Counted from the stretch's first letter, positions 51,479 through 61,443 are shown. The stretch: 64,000 bases of DNA from Halobacteriovoraceae bacterium (GCA_002707495.1 PAMZ01000003.1:248001-312000), one strand, 5' to 3'. Numbers and translations: made by a program. Notes: generated from the sequence alone by a model not told the origin.

Positions 51479-52807
51479 ATGATCATTAAGATGAGTCCTC
51501 AAAAAGTATCACCAACTCCCCTCGAATTAAAACGTTTAAAGAAATGGCAGTTGAGCACACTTGCTGTCATGCTCTTTGGCTATGTTGGATATTATCTTTG
51601 TCGAAAAAATATTACGGCCGCTCTGCCCTTATTAGCTGAAGCCTTCAACTACTCAAAAACAGATCTTGGAAAAATAGGCTCGGCCGCATTAATCGTCTAT
51701 GGCATTGGAAAGCTTATTAATGGTCCTCTAGGAGATAGAATTGGAGGAAGAAAGGTGTTTCTAGCAGGAATGATTGGATCTCTTGTTTGTAACTTACTTT
51801 TCACTTGGGGGAGTTCATTGACCTGGTTCATCATAACTTGGTCCCTAGGTCACTATTTTTTAAGTATGGGTTGGGGAGGTCTCGCCAAAACAGTTGGGGC
51901 TTGGTGCGCACCTGAAAAAAATGGCACAGTCATGGGTATCATAAGTATTAACTTTCAATTCGGAGGGGTCGTCGCGACGCTATTGTCTGGAGCCATTGTT
52001 TCTTATGGATTTGGTTGGCAGTATGTATTTACTATTCCTGCTGCCATTCTGTTTTTAGTTTTTGTTTGGTCAGCTTTAAGTTCAAAAGCCTCACCCCAAG
52101 ACTTAATTCCTAATATAGATTTCCCCATTTCCACAAGTAAAAAATCTCCTTCACTAAAGATCGATAAAGAAGAGAAAGCTTCTCCTATCATTATTGTAAA
52201 AAAGCTTTTTGGCATACGTCTTTTTCATGTCCTCCTAGTTTTCAGTTCCCTAACAACTGTTTTACGACAAATATTCTTTTATTGGACGGCACTTCTTTTT
52301 ACAGATATTGGACTTGATATAAAAGATGCGATCTTTAAGTCTGCTATGTTTCCCTTAGCAGGTTGTATAGGAACACTTTTTCTTGGATGGTATACCGATA
52401 AATACGCTAAAAATGGAGATAGAGCTCATATGATGTGGATTATGCTGGTAGGACTCACAGTTTCACTTATTTTGATGGCATTTTTTAGCAGAGGAGAAAC
52501 GCTTAACTCTACCGCAGTTGTTGTTCTCACCGCTTTTGCTGGCTTTTTTCTATTAGGTCCCTACTCGATGAGTAGTGGATGTTTGACTCTAGACATTGCT
52601 GGATCTGAGGGAGCTGGTACTTGCACCGGTCTTATTGACGGAATAGGTTACCTTGTGGCCTCGCTTTCCATCTATCTTTCAGGTTGGATGTCCGATACCT
52701 ACGGTTGGTCATCAGTTTTCTACCTGCTAATTGCATGTTCAATTCTTAGTACTCTTTGCTGTATCTATATGAGTTCAATATATAAAAAGAAAACATTACC
52801 AAGTTAA
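51479..52807 (+). CDS. organophosphate:phosphate antiporter-family MFS transporter
   Basis: A 442-residue MFS protein with twelve helices: FGYVGYYLCRKNITAALPLL, GIGKLINGPLGDRIGGRKVFLAG (the MFS loop 2-3 motif) and GHYFLSMGWGGLAKTVGAWCAPEKNGTVMGIISINFQFGG fit the GlpT/UhpT/UhpC group, which exchanges sugar phosphates or glycerol phosphate for phosphate. The SD GAGGA is 8 bases before the ATG. It overlaps the convergent gene at its 3' end by 12 bases. Confidence 0.85.
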   Translation: MIIKMSPQKVSPTPLELKRLKKWQLSTLAVMLFGYVGYYLCRKNITAALPLLAEAFNYSKTDLGKIGSAALIVYGIGKLINGPLGDRIGGRKVFLAGMIGSLVCNLLFTWGSSLTWFIITWSLGHYFLSMGWGGLAKTVGAWCAPEKNGTVMGIISINFQFGGVVATLLSGAIVSYGFGWQYVFTIPAAILFLVFVWSALSSKASPQDLIPNIDFPISTSKKSPSLKIDKEEKASPIIIVKKLFGIRLFHVLLVFSSLTTVLRQIFFYWTALLFTDIGLDIKDAIFKSAMFPLAGCIGTLFLGWYTDKYAKNGDRAHMMWIMLVGLTVSLILMAFFSRGETLNSTAVVVLTAFAGFFLLGPYSMSSGCLTLDIAGSEGAGTCTGLIDGIGYLVASLSIYLSGWMSDTYGWSSVFYLLIACSILSTLCCIYMSSIYKKKTLPS

Positions 52808-54262
52808 ATCTAGGTTAGGTATTAAGTCATGATCACTATACTCAAGGTCTATTAAGACCTCATGACAAATTCGCCTTCTTCCTCGCCTTCTGCATTTTTT
52901 CTCAGTCTTCTTATATAATTGACCTACTTTTTTAAAGCCCACATCAGAAGCTAGGTCATCTAGGTTTTTATATTTAAAATCGTTTTTACTTTTTTGAGCA
53001 GCATAATAAACTAAATCAACAGGTGGATTATTATAGAGCGCCAACGAGGCTACATTATCGGGTGAAATAGTTGTACGTCCAAGATAATCCTCAGTAGGCC
53101 AAAAAATTTCTTCAAATGACTGATAGATAAGCTCAGAGCAAACTAGTGTATCAGTTGTTTCAACATCAAAATTAAAATCATAAATTTTTCCAAGTTGAGC
53201 TAATAAAATATTATAAGTTCTCTCTAAGTTAATAGAACTAAAAGACAATCGATTAACTCTAATAATAGCTAGCTCGTCCACGTTCATGAAATCTTTTAGA
53301 GTTTTTAAGTGTGAGCCGGATCTATCCACCTCGATAATACTTTTCCCCTCAGCAATTTGTTCTTGATAAGGAATAATGGCTGGATGATGCCACATACCAA
53401 TCTCTTCTAACTGATCTTTCGTTCCAAGCCAAATGGCATTGTGTCCAAAGTGCCCAGGAATAAATCGATCCGTAAGTGCAAAGTAAGTTTTCTCGGTTAT
53501 AATATCCAGTGGTTTTAGGTTTTCATAAATTTCTTCTAGGACTGCTTGATTTTTCCAAAGATAGCCTTTCCTCCACCTTACCCTTCCAACGGTATTTCCA
53601 AAGTCCCTTGAGAGATTATAGGCTAGATCCTGGTTTCGATCTACTTTCAAATCTAATCGATTCAAGCGTTTATAATTTTTTACTAATGCATTAATTTTAG
53701 ATTCATTCTTTATAAATCTTATTAAATCTGAATAATGTTGATTTTGATTCCGGGAGTTTCTCGCCAAGTCTTGAAGTTTCTCTTTGTCCAAAAGAGACAT
53801 AATCGCATTATGAATTTGGAAACGAGTTATTCCAAAGGATAGGTCTTCATCATTAATGAATCTTCTAAATTTATCATTTTCATAAAAGGGGTAATAAATC
53901 CTGAAAAAACTATTTAGCTGCTCAAGCTTAGCCTTAGTAACGACTCTTGAATCATCTTGTTTAATAAAATCATTTAATCTTTGGTTGATCCCGATAAAAT
54001 AAGAGCCGATTTCATGGAAAGTCGTTAATTGTTTTCCATGAAGGACTTTTCCAGCATTTAGAGAGTCAACGAGGTTTTGGTGAAAAATTTCTGAATAAGA
54101 AATTAACTCATTAGATATTTGGATCGTATCCTCTAGTGAGTAAGTTTTAAAAAAGCGTTGTTCCTGAGAGATAGCTTGATGTTTTTCAAACAGGGAAATA
54201 TCTTGTGCCAGAGATAATGATGATAAGAATAGAAGATAAATAACCCAAATCGTATTTTTCAC
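52796..54262 (-). CDS. secreted YiiX-like NlpC/P60 superfamily protein
   Basis: A 488-residue exported protein (signal peptide about 1-19). The C-terminal half has the permuted NlpC/P60 order: the His of GHFGHNAIWLGTKDQL, and the Cys of TLVCSELIYQSF, plus a later Asp/Asn-rich segment. Such enzymes act on peptide or lipid amide bonds. The N-terminal about 250 residues are helical and unrecognised. A strongly basic KKCRRRGRRR stretch sits near the C-terminus. It resembles the enzyme at 56662-58218 in its class. Confidence 0.7.
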   Translation of the reverse strand: MKNTIWVIYLLFLSSLSLAQDISLFEKHQAISQEQRFFKTYSLEDTIQISNELISYSEIFHQNLVDSLNAGKVLHGKQLTTFHEIGSYFIGINQRLNDFIKQDDSRVVTKAKLEQLNSFFRIYYPFYENDKFRRFINDEDLSFGITRFQIHNAIMSLLDKEKLQDLARNSRNQNQHYSDLIRFIKNESKINALVKNYKRLNRLDLKVDRNQDLAYNLSRDFGNTVGRVRWRKGYLWKNQAVLEEIYENLKPLDIITEKTYFALTDRFIPGHFGHNAIWLGTKDQLEEIGMWHHPAIIPYQEQIAEGKSIIEVDRSGSHLKTLKDFMNVDELAIIRVNRLSFSSINLERTYNILLAQLGKIYDFNFDVETTDTLVCSELIYQSFEEIFWPTEDYLGRTTISPDNVASLALYNNPPVDLVYYAAQKSKNDFKYKNLDDLASDVGFKKVGQLYKKTEKKCRRRGRRRICHEVLIDLEYSDHDLIPNLDLTW

Positions 54263-54412
54263 AAGAATCCCTTTTGCACCAAGTCACAAAATTTATTTTG
54301 ATTAAGACCCTAAACAACTATTGTAAAAAATTCAGGCCAATCGTCAACTCAAGACAAACGTGTGAGAACCATCTAGATTGACCGATATTAGTCAGCGACA
54401 AGGGAGCTCAAT

Positions 54413-54766
54413 ATGAAAATTTTCTTTTCTTTATTAACGTTTGGTTTTGTTTTAATGAGCGCAAGTTCTCATGCAGCGGGACTTGAATATACAGAAGGTA
54501 GTTTGGAAGGTAAGCCCGTGGAGCACACAGGTTACCTTGGATACTACGATGTTTGTTATACAGGTAATCCCTGGAAAGTAAGAACAATGCTAAACGAAAT
54601 GGCTTTGGAAAGTTATGAAAAAATAGAGATACGAGTTTGGCTCAATACTCAGACAAAAGTCATTGAGTTTGATTATGTTGATACTAAATGTCTCGATGAC
54701 AGCCTTGATGCGACCTATAGCTCTTGTAAGGTCGAAGTCATTATACCCAAATGTAGTGAAAATTAA
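54413..54766 (+). CDS. small secreted protein, unrecognised
   Basis: A 117-residue exported protein (signal peptide about 1-21, cut after SHA). Cys in YDVCYTG, DTKCLDD, SSCKVE and PKCSEN suggest two disulfides. The mature part is beta-rich. SD GGGAG lies before ATG. It is 28 bases ahead of the Cys-repeat gene and may be co-transcribed. Confidence 0.65.
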   Translation: MKIFFSLLTFGFVLMSASSHAAGLEYTEGSLEGKPVEHTGYLGYYDVCYTGNPWKVRTMLNEMALESYEKIEIRVWLNTQTKVIEFDYVDTKCLDDSLDATYSSCKVEVIIPKCSEN

Positions 54767-54794
54767 AAAATAAACCATAATAGGAGGGGAACCA

Positions 54795-55676
54795 ATGAAA
54801 AAATTATTACTGATTTGCATGGTACTAACCATGAATTTCACTGTCTTTGCTCAAGACAGCCAAGAAGTTGAAAGCAATCTCTATCGTCTAGAGAGCTTAG
54901 TTAAAAACAATACACTTAGAATAGAGCGAAGAGGATTAGCTCCAGAAATTAATCGCGTTCTTTTAGATGCCTACTCTCAAATTGAATCCAGTTTGACGAG
55001 AAGACCTGGTCGACGTCCTGGCCGTGGTGGTGGTCGTCCAGGTCGTGGCGGTGGTCATCCAGGTCCTGGAAGAGGTTCGGTTGATATGACTCTTGTTTCT
55101 GTTGCCTTGAACTCATGTGCTAATTTAAATACTTGGTCTGGTAGAACTTCATGTTTTAAAAATTATTTTACAGGAGCTAGAGGTTTACTTGGAACTATTA
55201 ACCAAGGCTGTGGATCAATCAACTCAGATTCAAATTCAGCGACTTGTTATACGAATGCATTAAAAGCGACTGAGCCTCATGTTAGTGTTGAAACTGTAGC
55301 GAATGCAGGTTGTTCAACTCTTGGAACTTGGAGTTCAAGAAAAACATGTTTTAATGGAATGCTCTCAGACAGCTATTCATATATGGCTTCAATCCTTTAT
55401 GGCGCTTGCAGTGCTGTTGATTCGGATCAACAGGGAGCTACTTGCTACACCAATGGCCTAGGATCACAAGAACAAGCTTCAAGTGCAAAACTCATTTTAG
55501 CTGCCTGCTCTCAATTAGGGACTTGGTCATCAAGAGTTGAATGTTTCAGAGCCGGAGTTAGCACTGCAGACTCACAAGGAGAAAATCTTGGGATATATGT
55601 AAGAGGATGCACAGGCATCTCTTCAAGCTCGCAAGAGGCAAGCTGTTACACAAGAAGTTTACAAACAATTCAATAG
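54795..55676 (+). CDS. secreted protein with Gly/Arg/Pro linker and six Cys repeats
   Basis: A 293-residue exported protein (signal peptide 1-19). A helical segment (20-70) is followed by a linker of RPGRRPGRGGGRPGRGGG type, then six repeats. Three of type A (C-x-x-L-x-T-W-S-x-R-x-x-C-F) alternate with three of type B (C-x-x-x-S-S/D-x-x-x-x-A-x-C-Y). Every repeat holds a Cys pair, so this part is probably an all-disulfide modular domain. The SD AGGAGGGG is 5-6 bases before the ATG. No family recognised; extracellular location likely. Confidence 0.75.
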   Translation: MKKLLLICMVLTMNFTVFAQDSQEVESNLYRLESLVKNNTLRIERRGLAPEINRVLLDAYSQIESSLTRRPGRRPGRGGGRPGRGGGHPGPGRGSVDMTLVSVALNSCANLNTWSGRTSCFKNYFTGARGLLGTINQGCGSINSDSNSATCYTNALKATEPHVSVETVANAGCSTLGTWSSRKTCFNGMLSDSYSYMASILYGACSAVDSDQQGATCYTNGLGSQEQASSAKLILAACSQLGTWSSRVECFRAGVSTADSQGENLGIYVRGCTGISSSSQEASCYTRSLQTIQ

Positions 55677-55683
55677 ACTTATA

Positions 55684-55709
55684 AGAGGGAGGGCCATAGC
55701 TCTCCCTCT
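55684..55709. terminator. bidirectional hairpin between 55676 and 55716
   Basis: GAGGGAG (55685-55691) pairs with CTCCCTC (55702-55708), extended inward by GGC/GCT, loop CATA. It lies between two convergent genes; T runs are weak on both sides. Confidence 0.6.
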
Positions 55710-55715
55710 CATTAT

Positions 55716-56540
55716 TTAAGATCCAAGTACCTCAGATAATTTTATTTTCTCACAAATTTCGAAAGCAATATTTTTTTCTAAATAGGCAGCTTCATTAATA
55801 AACATGGGATAAACGAGTTCGTGCCCTGCATACTCAAAATTGATTGTGTTCTTGCAGGCATCAATAAAAATAGGATCCCCTGTTTTGAGAATCTCGAAGT
55901 CTTTTCCTTCCAGATCAGGATGAATATAATACCCCTCTTTTTCAGGATAGCTAATTTTATCAATTTCCGAATACACTTCAAATTCCGCGTAATTAAATTC
56001 AGTTTGAAAATCATAATTTAAGAGAGCTCTCACAATATCCAAATTATCTAGAACCAATGATGCCTTGACAATATTATTAGCAATCGGTCCCACTTCGACC
56101 GTTAGACCTGCTTTTGTTAAGTTCGTGGTGTAATAGGGATCATCTCCCGAGGCGGCAAATATCAATTTATAATGAGGAAAATTCTGTTTTATAAAACAAG
56201 CCGCATTTAAAGTTTTAGGATTCGTATCGGTGAGAATCAAAGTTGATCCCATATTAGATGTCGTAGTGTGAAGGTCAATAAGAAAATCAAATTTGCCGAT
56301 AATCTCAGCTTTAAGAAAATCACTTCTTTCTTTTTCATTACCTAAAGGTGAAGAGGTTTTACTATAAGCTCGATTTAAGTCCGAATCCACGTAACGAAGT
56401 TTTTTTAGGTGGGCCATTGGATTGGCAATAAAAGTCCTATATTCGTTTTTATAAGACTGTTGACTCTTTTCTAAGGCTTTGCATACTTCAACGCCTGTGA
56501 ACTCATTACCATGTGTTCCTCCGACAACTGCAATCTTCAT
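55716..56540 (-). CDS. aspartoacylase / succinylglutamate desuccinylase-family enzyme
   Basis: A 274-residue M14-related zinc amidohydrolase: VVGGTHGNEFTGVEV supplies the His and Glu ligands, DSDLNRAYS the substrate Arg, and FDFLIDLHTTTSNMGSTL the third His. VEVGPIANNIV includes the catalytic Glu. Aspartoacylases deacylate N-acyl-aspartate; the exact substrate is uncertain. It starts cytoplasmic (no signal peptide). Length fits (about 300). Confidence 0.88.
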   Translation of the reverse strand: MKIAVVGGTHGNEFTGVEVCKALEKSQQSYKNEYRTFIANPMAHLKKLRYVDSDLNRAYSKTSSPLGNEKERSDFLKAEIIGKFDFLIDLHTTTSNMGSTLILTDTNPKTLNAACFIKQNFPHYKLIFAASGDDPYYTTNLTKAGLTVEVGPIANNIVKASLVLDNLDIVRALLNYDFQTEFNYAEFEVYSEIDKISYPEKEGYYIHPDLEGKDFEILKTGDPIFIDACKNTINFEYAGHELVYPMFINEAAYLEKNIAFEICEKIKLSEVLGS

Positions 56541-56661
56541 GTTCTCCCCTAGTTTCTAATAAAAATGCCCAATTTTATGACACCTTCTATAACTCTTACC
56601 ATAGGCCCCAGTTTTTGGGGACTATTTGATATGATTGAACTAACTATCTAAAGGATCTCTT

Positions 56662-58218
56662 ATGTTTATGAAGTTTTCAAGTCTATCTATGGCGTTACTA
56701 GGCCTCAGCTTACCAGTACTTGCAACACCTAAACTATTTGAGATGGGACTCGATACCGCCCTTTCTCGAGTACAAGATGCTATTGCGACCATAGAAAACG
56801 ACCATGAGTGTAAAACTCAATTTGAAAGCCTCAATCAGGTTTTTTATAATTTCGACTCAAATACAATAGAGCTACAGAACCTAAGCATTACTCAAATGGA
56901 GGAGTATACTAAATCAAGCTTCAATCTAAGAATTAGGATTAAGGAAGCCCTTGAAAGGAAACAGAGCTCTCAACCATTCGCTTGTTTGACTCCGCTAAAA
57001 GATACCGTAAAAGCCCTTCGTTATTTGGAAGACTATCTCATAGAATATTCCTACAAGAAATCTGGCAAAATTGACTCCGAATTTGAAACTTTAAATGGTG
57101 AAGGAATTCATTTTTTGGTTAATCCTTCCGAAACGTTTCAGTCCTATGAAAACTTAGAGTCAGGAGATGTATTAATCTCAAGAGGCAATGCCTTCTCCAG
57201 TGCAGCTATTGCAAGAATTGGTGAAGATGACTACCAATTTTCGCATATGACACTGATATATAAAGACGAAATCGGTGACCTACATACCTCAGAGGCACAT
57301 ATTGAAATCGGCTCAGTTGTAGCGCCATTTCAAATTCACTTAGATCAAAAAAATGTGAGAACAGTTGTCTTTAAAGCAAAAGATAGAGCTCTATCTGAGC
57401 GAGCAGGTGAATTTACCTATAATTATATAAAGGATTTCAAAGCAAGAAGAGGATTTAATATTGAGTATGACTTTGGAATGGACTATAGCGATCGTGTTAG
57501 ACTTTTCTGCTCTGAAGTTGTTTTTCTAGGCTATCTTGAGGCTAGTAGAGAGCTTTACGGCCAAGACTTAGAACTCCCTCTCTACAAAACAAAATTTGAT
57601 CGTGGGCTATTATCTTTTCTTCAAACCGTCGGAATTGCGGTTAATGAACAAAATATTGAGAGCTTTAGAACTTTTGGCCCTGGAGATATCCAGTTTGATC
57701 CGAGATTTGACTTAGTTGCTGAATGGAGAAATCCTCAAAAGCTCCAAGACTCAAGATTTAAAGATGCTATTCTAACTAAAATCTTCGAGTGGATGAGTGA
57801 GGAAAACTACGAGTTTAAAACTCCATTGATGGACAGAGTGACCAATGTATTTGGTTGGATGATGCGAAGAAATTCATGGACCTCCTCTTTAATGGGTCTC
57901 GATGAGAAATTTCCTCTCAATATGCGAGTCAGACAAATGAATATTTTTATTAATTTAGACCGAGTCGGAGACACCCTTTATAAAAAACTTGAAGAGGTTC
58001 AATCACAGTCTCAAACCCCTCTAACCTTTAAAGAGTTGTATGCTATTTTAGATGAATACAAATCACAGGATCAAGCTCTCTATAATCAATATTTAGAGGA
58101 CAAAGATTATAATAGTCGTATGAGACGGCACTCTAGAAGAGGTCCTCGAAGAATTTCTCGACCATTAAATTTACGCGACCTGACCAAGCCAGATTTTCAC
58201 CTGGGTTTTCACCCTTAG
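56662..58218 (+). CDS. secreted YiiX-like NlpC/P60 superfamily protein
   Basis: A 518-residue exported protein (signal peptide about 1-21). The hydrolase core is ENLESGDVLISRGNAFSSAAIARIG, then FSHMTLIYKDEIGD (His) and VRLFCSEVVFLGY (Cys), as in YiiX-type NlpC/P60. The N-terminal 150 residues and the C-terminal 150, ending in a basic MRRHSRRGPRRISRP, are unrecognised. SD AAGGAT is 6 bases before the ATG. It stands 33 bases ahead of ppc and may share its transcript. Confidence 0.72.
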   Translation: MFMKFSSLSMALLGLSLPVLATPKLFEMGLDTALSRVQDAIATIENDHECKTQFESLNQVFYNFDSNTIELQNLSITQMEEYTKSSFNLRIRIKEALERKQSSQPFACLTPLKDTVKALRYLEDYLIEYSYKKSGKIDSEFETLNGEGIHFLVNPSETFQSYENLESGDVLISRGNAFSSAAIARIGEDDYQFSHMTLIYKDEIGDLHTSEAHIEIGSVVAPFQIHLDQKNVRTVVFKAKDRALSERAGEFTYNYIKDFKARRGFNIEYDFGMDYSDRVRLFCSEVVFLGYLEASRELYGQDLELPLYKTKFDRGLLSFLQTVGIAVNEQNIESFRTFGPGDIQFDPRFDLVAEWRNPQKLQDSRFKDAILTKIFEWMSEENYEFKTPLMDRVTNVFGWMMRRNSWTSSLMGLDEKFPLNMRVRQMNIFINLDRVGDTLYKKLEEVQSQSQTPLTFKELYAILDEYKSQDQALYNQYLEDKDYNSRMRRHSRRGPRRISRPLNLRDLTKPDFHLGFHP

Positions 58219-58251
58219 TTAAGTTAAGATATAGGCAAAAAAAAGGTTCCT

Positions 58252-60588
58252 ATGTCTTCTGAATACTCGCATCTCCCCAAAGAATTAAAAGTTCTGGTTA
58301 GGGATACTGTAAAGCTCTTAGGTGAGGTCATTTTAGAGGAAGGTGGCGACAAGCTTTACCAAGAGGTTGAATCCATTAGAACTAAAATGATCGATTATCG
58401 AGAAATGGATGAAGCTTCTCGTCAGAAAATACTGACTAAAATACTCAATCAACTTAAAGAAAATAATAAGCGCACTAAACATGAGATTGCATTATCGTTT
58501 ACTTTAATGATGGAACTCATTAATACCTGTGAAGCTGCCTACAGAACCTTCAAATTAAAAAATAATCCTCTCACTCATCATCCTGAAAGAATGGATAATA
58601 CAATGGTATATGTCCTAACGGCACATCCGACTGAAGCGAGGACACCTCAAAATATTGAACTTTTCAGAAGAATACAAAGTGTTGCAATTAGAATTCTAGA
58701 CCGCTCAGGAGAAGAGGGTTATATGAAGTCTATTATCAAACATAATTTAAAGTTGGCCTGGCTTCTTCCCATCACTCGCCATGAAAAGCCTGAAGTTGTA
58801 GATGAGGCCAATCATCTGTTCTCGATAATTTTAAGACCTGATATTTTTGATACCATACTTCGAGCCGATCGTGACCTTGGAAATATTCGTATCAGAACTT
58901 GGGTTGGCGGTGATAAAGATGGTCACCCGGGTGTTGACGATAAGGTTATGCTCGCTTGTCTGAATGCATCGAGAAAGTATTTTATTGAGATTTTAAATAA
59001 GATATGCTCAGAATTAAGTCGAGATATAGATTATCTAGGAAATGACAAACTTCGAAATCTTTTAGGAAACTTTAAAATACAAATCAAAAATCTAAAAAAG
59101 ATTAGTAAAAATGACTCTCATCATCTTAAAGTCGTTCGAACGATTCTCATTAAGCTTGATCAAACATATATTAAAGTTGTAGGACAAGCCGCTCCAAGAA
59201 TTCTCAAGCTTCAATCAATCTTTAAATTGTTCCCCTGTCTAGTTGTCCCGATAGAAATGAGAGAAGATGCCGAGATTATCCAAGAAGCCTTAATTTCAAA
59301 AAAACCACTCGCCATTGAAAAAATGCTTGTTAAGATAGGAGAAATCTCTCAAAAGGGAAATGCTTCTGGTTATGTACAAGGCTTTATTATAAGCATGTGT
59401 CATAGTTACCAAGATGTAGAGAATGCAAGAAAACTTTTAAAAAAAGCTACGGGAAGTATGGATATCCAAGTCATACCTCTCTTCGAGACTGCTGCTGCCC
59501 TTGAGAGTTCTTCAAAAATCGTGAGTCAAATGCTTTCCAATGAAAAGTTCATGCAGAACGTCCAAAAAAAGTGGAATCATCGTTTTGAAATCATGTTAGG
59601 CTATTCTGACTCATCGAAAGGTATGGGTGTCCTTCCCAGTCGAATTACTATCGCCAAAACCATGAAAGCCCTAGATCAACTCATATCAAAAGCTAAAGTC
59701 GTGCCAGTTTTTTTCCATGGCTCCGGAGGATCAGTAGACAGAGGTGGCGGAAGTATTAAAGAACAAACTTCATGGTGGCCAAAATCTGCTCTCAATATTT
59801 ATAAAGCGACAATTCAAGGAGAGATGGTTGAAAGAAATTTCACCTCGGCTGAAGTCTCCATGTCTGGAATGAATAAAATAATCGAAAATTTCAGCCAAGC
59901 AAAAGAAAGTGGCAAGAGTAAAAACCTTGATCAAACGATTGAGAATTTTTCGGAAAAAGTGAAGTCTCACTATATAGAAAAGATAGAAGATCCAAGATTT
60001 TTTGCCATGATAGAATCAGCAACACCTTACTCTTATTTAAGTGCACTAAAACTTGGTTCAAGGCCAGCTAAAAGATCAAAAGCAAAAAAGCTTGATTTAA
60101 GCTCTATCCGTGCCATTCCTTGGATTTTATGTTGGACACAAACAAGAATATTATTTCCTACTTGGTGGGGGGTTGGAACGGCTTGGAAAGATTTAAAGCA
60201 ATCTGAACGTCAAAAATTAAAAACAGCCTATAACTCTAGCAATTTATTTGGTTCGTTTGTTAGAATCTTAGGCTTCACCCTTAGTAAAGTCGAGCTGGCT
60301 GTGTTTCGAATCTATTTGCAAGAAAGTGATCTAGACTCTGAGGAACAAAAGAGAATTTTTGAGGAATTTGAGAAGGAATACAACCACGCAGTATCTTTTG
60401 TGCATTTCATAACAGGCGAAAAAGATTTATTATGGTATCGACCCTGGCTCGCTGAATCCATTCAACTTCGCGCCTCAATGATACATCCTTTAAACCTGCT
60501 CCAAATACTTGCTTATCGTTCAAAAGATATGGAGTTAGTACGAAAAACAATCGCTGGAATATCCTCCGGAATGATGACTACAGGCTAA
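58252..60588 (+). CDS. ppc: phosphoenolpyruvate carboxylase, divergent
   Basis: A 778-residue PEP carboxylase, shorter than the usual about 880-950. Recognisable blocks: LTAHPTEARTPQN, WVGGDKDGHPGVDD, MLGYSDSSKGMGVLPS, VPVFFHGSGGSVDRGGGS and IRAIPWILCWTQTRILFPTWWGVG, ending in GMMTTG like the C-terminal QNTG. It forms oxaloacetate from PEP and bicarbonate. Key blocks carry changes: GRGG reads GSGG and SDSSKDAG reads SDSSKGMG, so activity or regulation may differ. It has no adjacent partner in metabolism. Confidence 0.88.
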   Translation: MSSEYSHLPKELKVLVRDTVKLLGEVILEEGGDKLYQEVESIRTKMIDYREMDEASRQKILTKILNQLKENNKRTKHEIALSFTLMMELINTCEAAYRTFKLKNNPLTHHPERMDNTMVYVLTAHPTEARTPQNIELFRRIQSVAIRILDRSGEEGYMKSIIKHNLKLAWLLPITRHEKPEVVDEANHLFSIILRPDIFDTILRADRDLGNIRIRTWVGGDKDGHPGVDDKVMLACLNASRKYFIEILNKICSELSRDIDYLGNDKLRNLLGNFKIQIKNLKKISKNDSHHLKVVRTILIKLDQTYIKVVGQAAPRILKLQSIFKLFPCLVVPIEMREDAEIIQEALISKKPLAIEKMLVKIGEISQKGNASGYVQGFIISMCHSYQDVENARKLLKKATGSMDIQVIPLFETAAALESSSKIVSQMLSNEKFMQNVQKKWNHRFEIMLGYSDSSKGMGVLPSRITIAKTMKALDQLISKAKVVPVFFHGSGGSVDRGGGSIKEQTSWWPKSALNIYKATIQGEMVERNFTSAEVSMSGMNKIIENFSQAKESGKSKNLDQTIENFSEKVKSHYIEKIEDPRFFAMIESATPYSYLSALKLGSRPAKRSKAKKLDLSSIRAIPWILCWTQTRILFPTWWGVGTAWKDLKQSERQKLKTAYNSSNLFGSFVRILGFTLSKVELAVFRIYLQESDLDSEEQKRIFEEFEKEYNHAVSFVHFITGEKDLLWYRPWLAESIQLRASMIHPLNLLQILAYRSKDMELVRKTIAGISSGMMTTG

Positions 60589-60617
60589 AAAGCTTTGGCT
60601 TCAATATATTTGAGCAT

Positions 60618-61430
60618 TTAATTCTTAGGTTTTCTAAATTTGAGCGTCATTCGATCGCTCTCTCCTATTGAAAGGTAATAGGCTCGCTTTTTATCCTTTA
60701 AACGAAGGCTTGGAGGAAGTGTCCAAACACCTTCGGGATGATTAGTGCTATCTATATAATTGGCATTAACCTCTGATTTTGCCATAAACTCAAACCCTAA
60801 TGCTTCTGCCAGTTCGATTATATAGTCTTCTCTCACATAGCCACTTATAGCTTTTGGATCTTGCTTCTTATTTGATTTGGCCCTATGTTCTACGACCCCA
60901 AGGATTCCTCCAGGTTTTAGAGCCTTGTAAAACTCACTAAAAACTTCTTTCACTTTTCCATCTTTCATCCAATTGTGGACATTTCTAAAAGTCACCACTC
61001 GATCTAGGCTGTTCGCAGGTGCGATTGTGCCTATAGCGTCAGGAGTTTCAAGAGTTGAGAATTTTACGTTTCCGTAAAGTTTCTTATTTTGAGTCATCTC
61101 CTTAATTTTTGCATTGAGTTTAGGTGCATAAGAGCGTTTGGAATTGTCTGAAAACAGAGTCAAATACAACTCTCCCTTATTTTTTAAATAAGGACCTAAA
61201 ATCTCTGTATACCATCCTCCTCCAGGAGAAATCTCTGCGACTTTCATATGAGGCTTGATTTCAAAAAATCTTAAAGTCTCAACTGGATGGCGATAAATAT
61301 TGCGGGTTATATTTTTTTCTGATCGATGATCAGCTTTGACTATCTTTTTTAAATGGTTTTTATGATGACCATATTTATGGGAACAACCAAAAAGTAGAAA
61401 TGAAGCTAAAAGCAAATTAAGTTTTTTCAT
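60618..61430 (-). CDS. lipoprotein of the COG4798 methyltransferase type
   Basis: A 270-residue protein with lipobox (LLASFLLFGCSHKYGHH). The class I SAM-binding site is KVAEISPGGGWYTEILGPYL, later ETPDAIGTIAPANSLDRVVTFRNVHNWMKDG and GGILGVVEHRAKS. The family commonly carries a signal peptide, so it probably acts in the periplasm on an unknown substrate. The ATG at 61430 (SD AGAGGA) is chosen over the upstream start at 61484, which would extend into the next gene and hide the lipobox. Confidence 0.78.
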   Translation of the reverse strand: MKKLNLLLASFLLFGCSHKYGHHKNHLKKIVKADHRSEKNITRNIYRHPVETLRFFEIKPHMKVAEISPGGGWYTEILGPYLKNKGELYLTLFSDNSKRSYAPKLNAKIKEMTQNKKLYGNVKFSTLETPDAIGTIAPANSLDRVVTFRNVHNWMKDGKVKEVFSEFYKALKPGGILGVVEHRAKSNKKQDPKAISGYVREDYIIELAEALGFEFMAKSEVNANYIDSTNHPEGVWTLPPSLRLKDKKRAYYLSIGESDRMTLKFRKPKN

Positions 61431-61443
61431 AATAATCCTCTGT

